Assembly (NCBI GenBank): GCA_001800945.1
Contig: MGWJ01000170.1
Span: 1 to 5,146 of the forward strand
Direction: 5' to 3'
DNA: 5,146 nt
Source of the DNA: Flavobacteria bacterium RIFCSPLOWO2_12_FULL_31_7
GTDB lineage: Bacteria; Bacteroidota; Bacteroidia; Flavobacteriales; Flavobacteriaceae
The notes beneath the pieces are model-generated. The model had not been told where the DNA came from, made no database searches, and saw only the letters and a list, made by a program, of their open reading frames with translations. The first letter of the stretch is position 1. Each line of letters starts with the position of its first letter. Made by a program: the position numbers and the translations under genes. This document shows, one piece after another, positions 4,894 through 5,146 of the stretch.

Positions 4894-5146
4894 CTATTTC
4901 GGAACTTTTCGAAACACATTATCAAGTTCCCGATGCATATTATCAAGTTCCCGATGCATATTATCAAGTTTCCGACGCGCATTATCAAGTTTTCGATATG
5001 CATTATCAACTCTCCAATGCGTTTTTAGACTTTGTCGGAACATTTTTAGACTTTGTCGGAACGTTTTTAGACTTTGTCGGAGCGTTTTTAGACTTTGTCG
5101 GAACGTTTTTAGACTTTGTCGGAGCGTTTTTAGACTTTGTCGGAGC
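4894..5146 (-). CDS. Possible partial heptad-repeat protein (cassette 6)
   Basis: One minus-strand frame stays open from the right edge through both 21-bp repeat blocks and stops at TAG 4896-4894, about 35 bases before the core of element F. It encodes seven-residue repeats: six of FRQSLKT / LRQSLKT type, then HWRVDNA, YRKLDNA, RRKLDNM, HRELDNM, HRELDNV, and a short tail FRKVPK. The visible part is 83 residues and the start is off-window. In favour: orientation and position match the gene slot of every other cassette, and an arginine is kept at the second heptad position almost throughout. Against: a 21-bp repeat leaves several frames open by arithmetic. A plus-strand frame (YYQVPDA then FLDFVG units) and the other plus frame LSSSRC / FRLCRN also stay open across both blocks, and variable positions show no clear third-base bias. 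It may be a non-coding minisatellite. Confidence 0.3.
   Translation of the reverse strand, partial: LRQSLKTLRQSLKTFRQSLKTLRQSLKTFRQSLKMFRQSLKTHWRVDNAYRKLDNARRKLDNMHRELDNMHRELDNVFRKVPK
4916..5020. repeat. 21-bp tandem repeat, block 1 (five units)
   Basis: Five units with a period of exactly 21 bp share ATTATCAAG (starting at 4918, 4939, 4960 and 4981; the fifth, at 5002, reads ATTATCAAC), followed by a variable TTCCCGATGC-like tail. Units one and two are nearly identical and units three to five diverge progressively. A degenerate partial unit (TTCGGAACTTTTCGAAAC) precedes the block at 4898-4915. The 4861-4893 stretch between element F and the repeats is AT-rich with no other visible feature. 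Confidence 0.95.
5021..5146. repeat. 21-bp tandem repeat, block 2 (six units, continues off-window)
   Basis: Six units of exactly 21 bp, all sharing TTTTTAGACTTTGTCGGA, differ only at the first base (G or A) and near the end (AAC or AGC). The block continues block 1 in perfect phase, but the unit is different (about 8 of 21 positions agree). The near-identity suggests recent expansion. The window ends exactly on a unit boundary, so the total number of copies is unknown. Confidence 0.95.

Larger units (their letters stand above)
1..5146 (-). mobile_element. Integron-like gene cassette array without an integrase in view
   Basis: Six related structured elements (A to F) punctuate the window and every convincing gene lies between them on the minus strand. 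If the crossover is placed at G^TT on the minus strand, by analogy with integrons, the cassettes are 73-859, 860-1993, 1994-3172, 3173-4128, 4129-4732 and 4733 to beyond the right edge, plus an off-window cassette whose first bases are 1-72. The two ends of each complete cassette are inverted repeats of 10, 8, 10, 9 and 9 bp (TACACACAAC, CGGCTAAC, GGCAGCTAAC, GCCACTAAC, GCAGTTAAC). The two ends of one element match over only 3 to 7 bp. This is the trace left when circular cassettes insert one after another. Cassette sizes of 0.6 to 1.2 kb are typical of integron cassettes. No integrase or attI is present, so this is a cluster of sites lacking an integrase, or the distal part of a larger array. 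Confidence 0.85.

Noticed and set aside
4782..5009. Minus-strand open frame with GNLIICI heptads
   Set aside because: It starts at a TTG inside the tandem repeat, stops in the second block's phase upstream, and runs through most of element F. A different minus frame spans both repeat blocks and ends before the site.
4837..5028. Plus-strand open frame with HIIKFPM heptads
   Set aside because: It begins inside element F and stops at the junction of the two repeat blocks, against cassette polarity. It is open because the repeat period is a multiple of three.
4916..5146. CRISPR array
   Set aside because: The 21-bp units are directly contiguous with no unique spacers, and there are no cas genes.

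Overview
The window looks like part of a genome from the phylum Bacteroidota, probably a Flavobacterium-like organism. This is inferred from strongly AT-rich genes, leaders rich in A with no Shine-Dalgarno sequence, and the style of the proteins. No rRNA or tRNA gene, or housekeeping marker, is present to fix the taxonomy.

The whole window is one gene-cassette array running on the minus strand. Six copies (A to F) of a structured element of about 135 bp separate short units, each holding one gene or a small gene pair. The element behaves like an integron attC site: an outer core, an unpaired spacer, arms of about 20 bp, and a central loop. The key evidence is where the outer cores match. The first 8 to 10 bases of each complete cassette are the exact reverse complement of the outer core at that same cassette's far end. 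The two cores of a single element match over only 3 to 7 bases. That pattern is expected if each cassette once existed as a circle carrying a perfectly matched site and was then opened at G^TT. No integrase and no attI-like start lie in the window, and the sites do not fit the classical GTTRRRY core.

Layout, left to right on the plus strand (the minus-strand reading order is the reverse): the start of an off-window cassette (1-72); cassette 1 (73-859), two small genes of 71 and 114 aa; cassette 2 (860-1993), an unrecognised 316 aa protein; cassette 3 (1994-3172), a 338 aa protein with an HNH/treble-clef-like Cys/His cluster; cassette 4 (3173-4128), a 255 aa AbiGi-family protein linked to abortive phage infection; cassette 5 (4129-4732), a 135 aa membrane-anchored small protein; cassette 6 (4733 to beyond the window), a 21-bp tandem repeat that changes unit sequence midway without losing phase.

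The genes do not form a pathway. They look like independent accessory functions collected by one recombination system. One has a recognisable phage-defence affiliation and another has a nuclease-like zinc motif. The likeliest undescribed system here is the cassette-recombination system itself. It has asymmetric attC-like sites, its recombinase must lie elsewhere, and its cargo is mostly uncharacterised.
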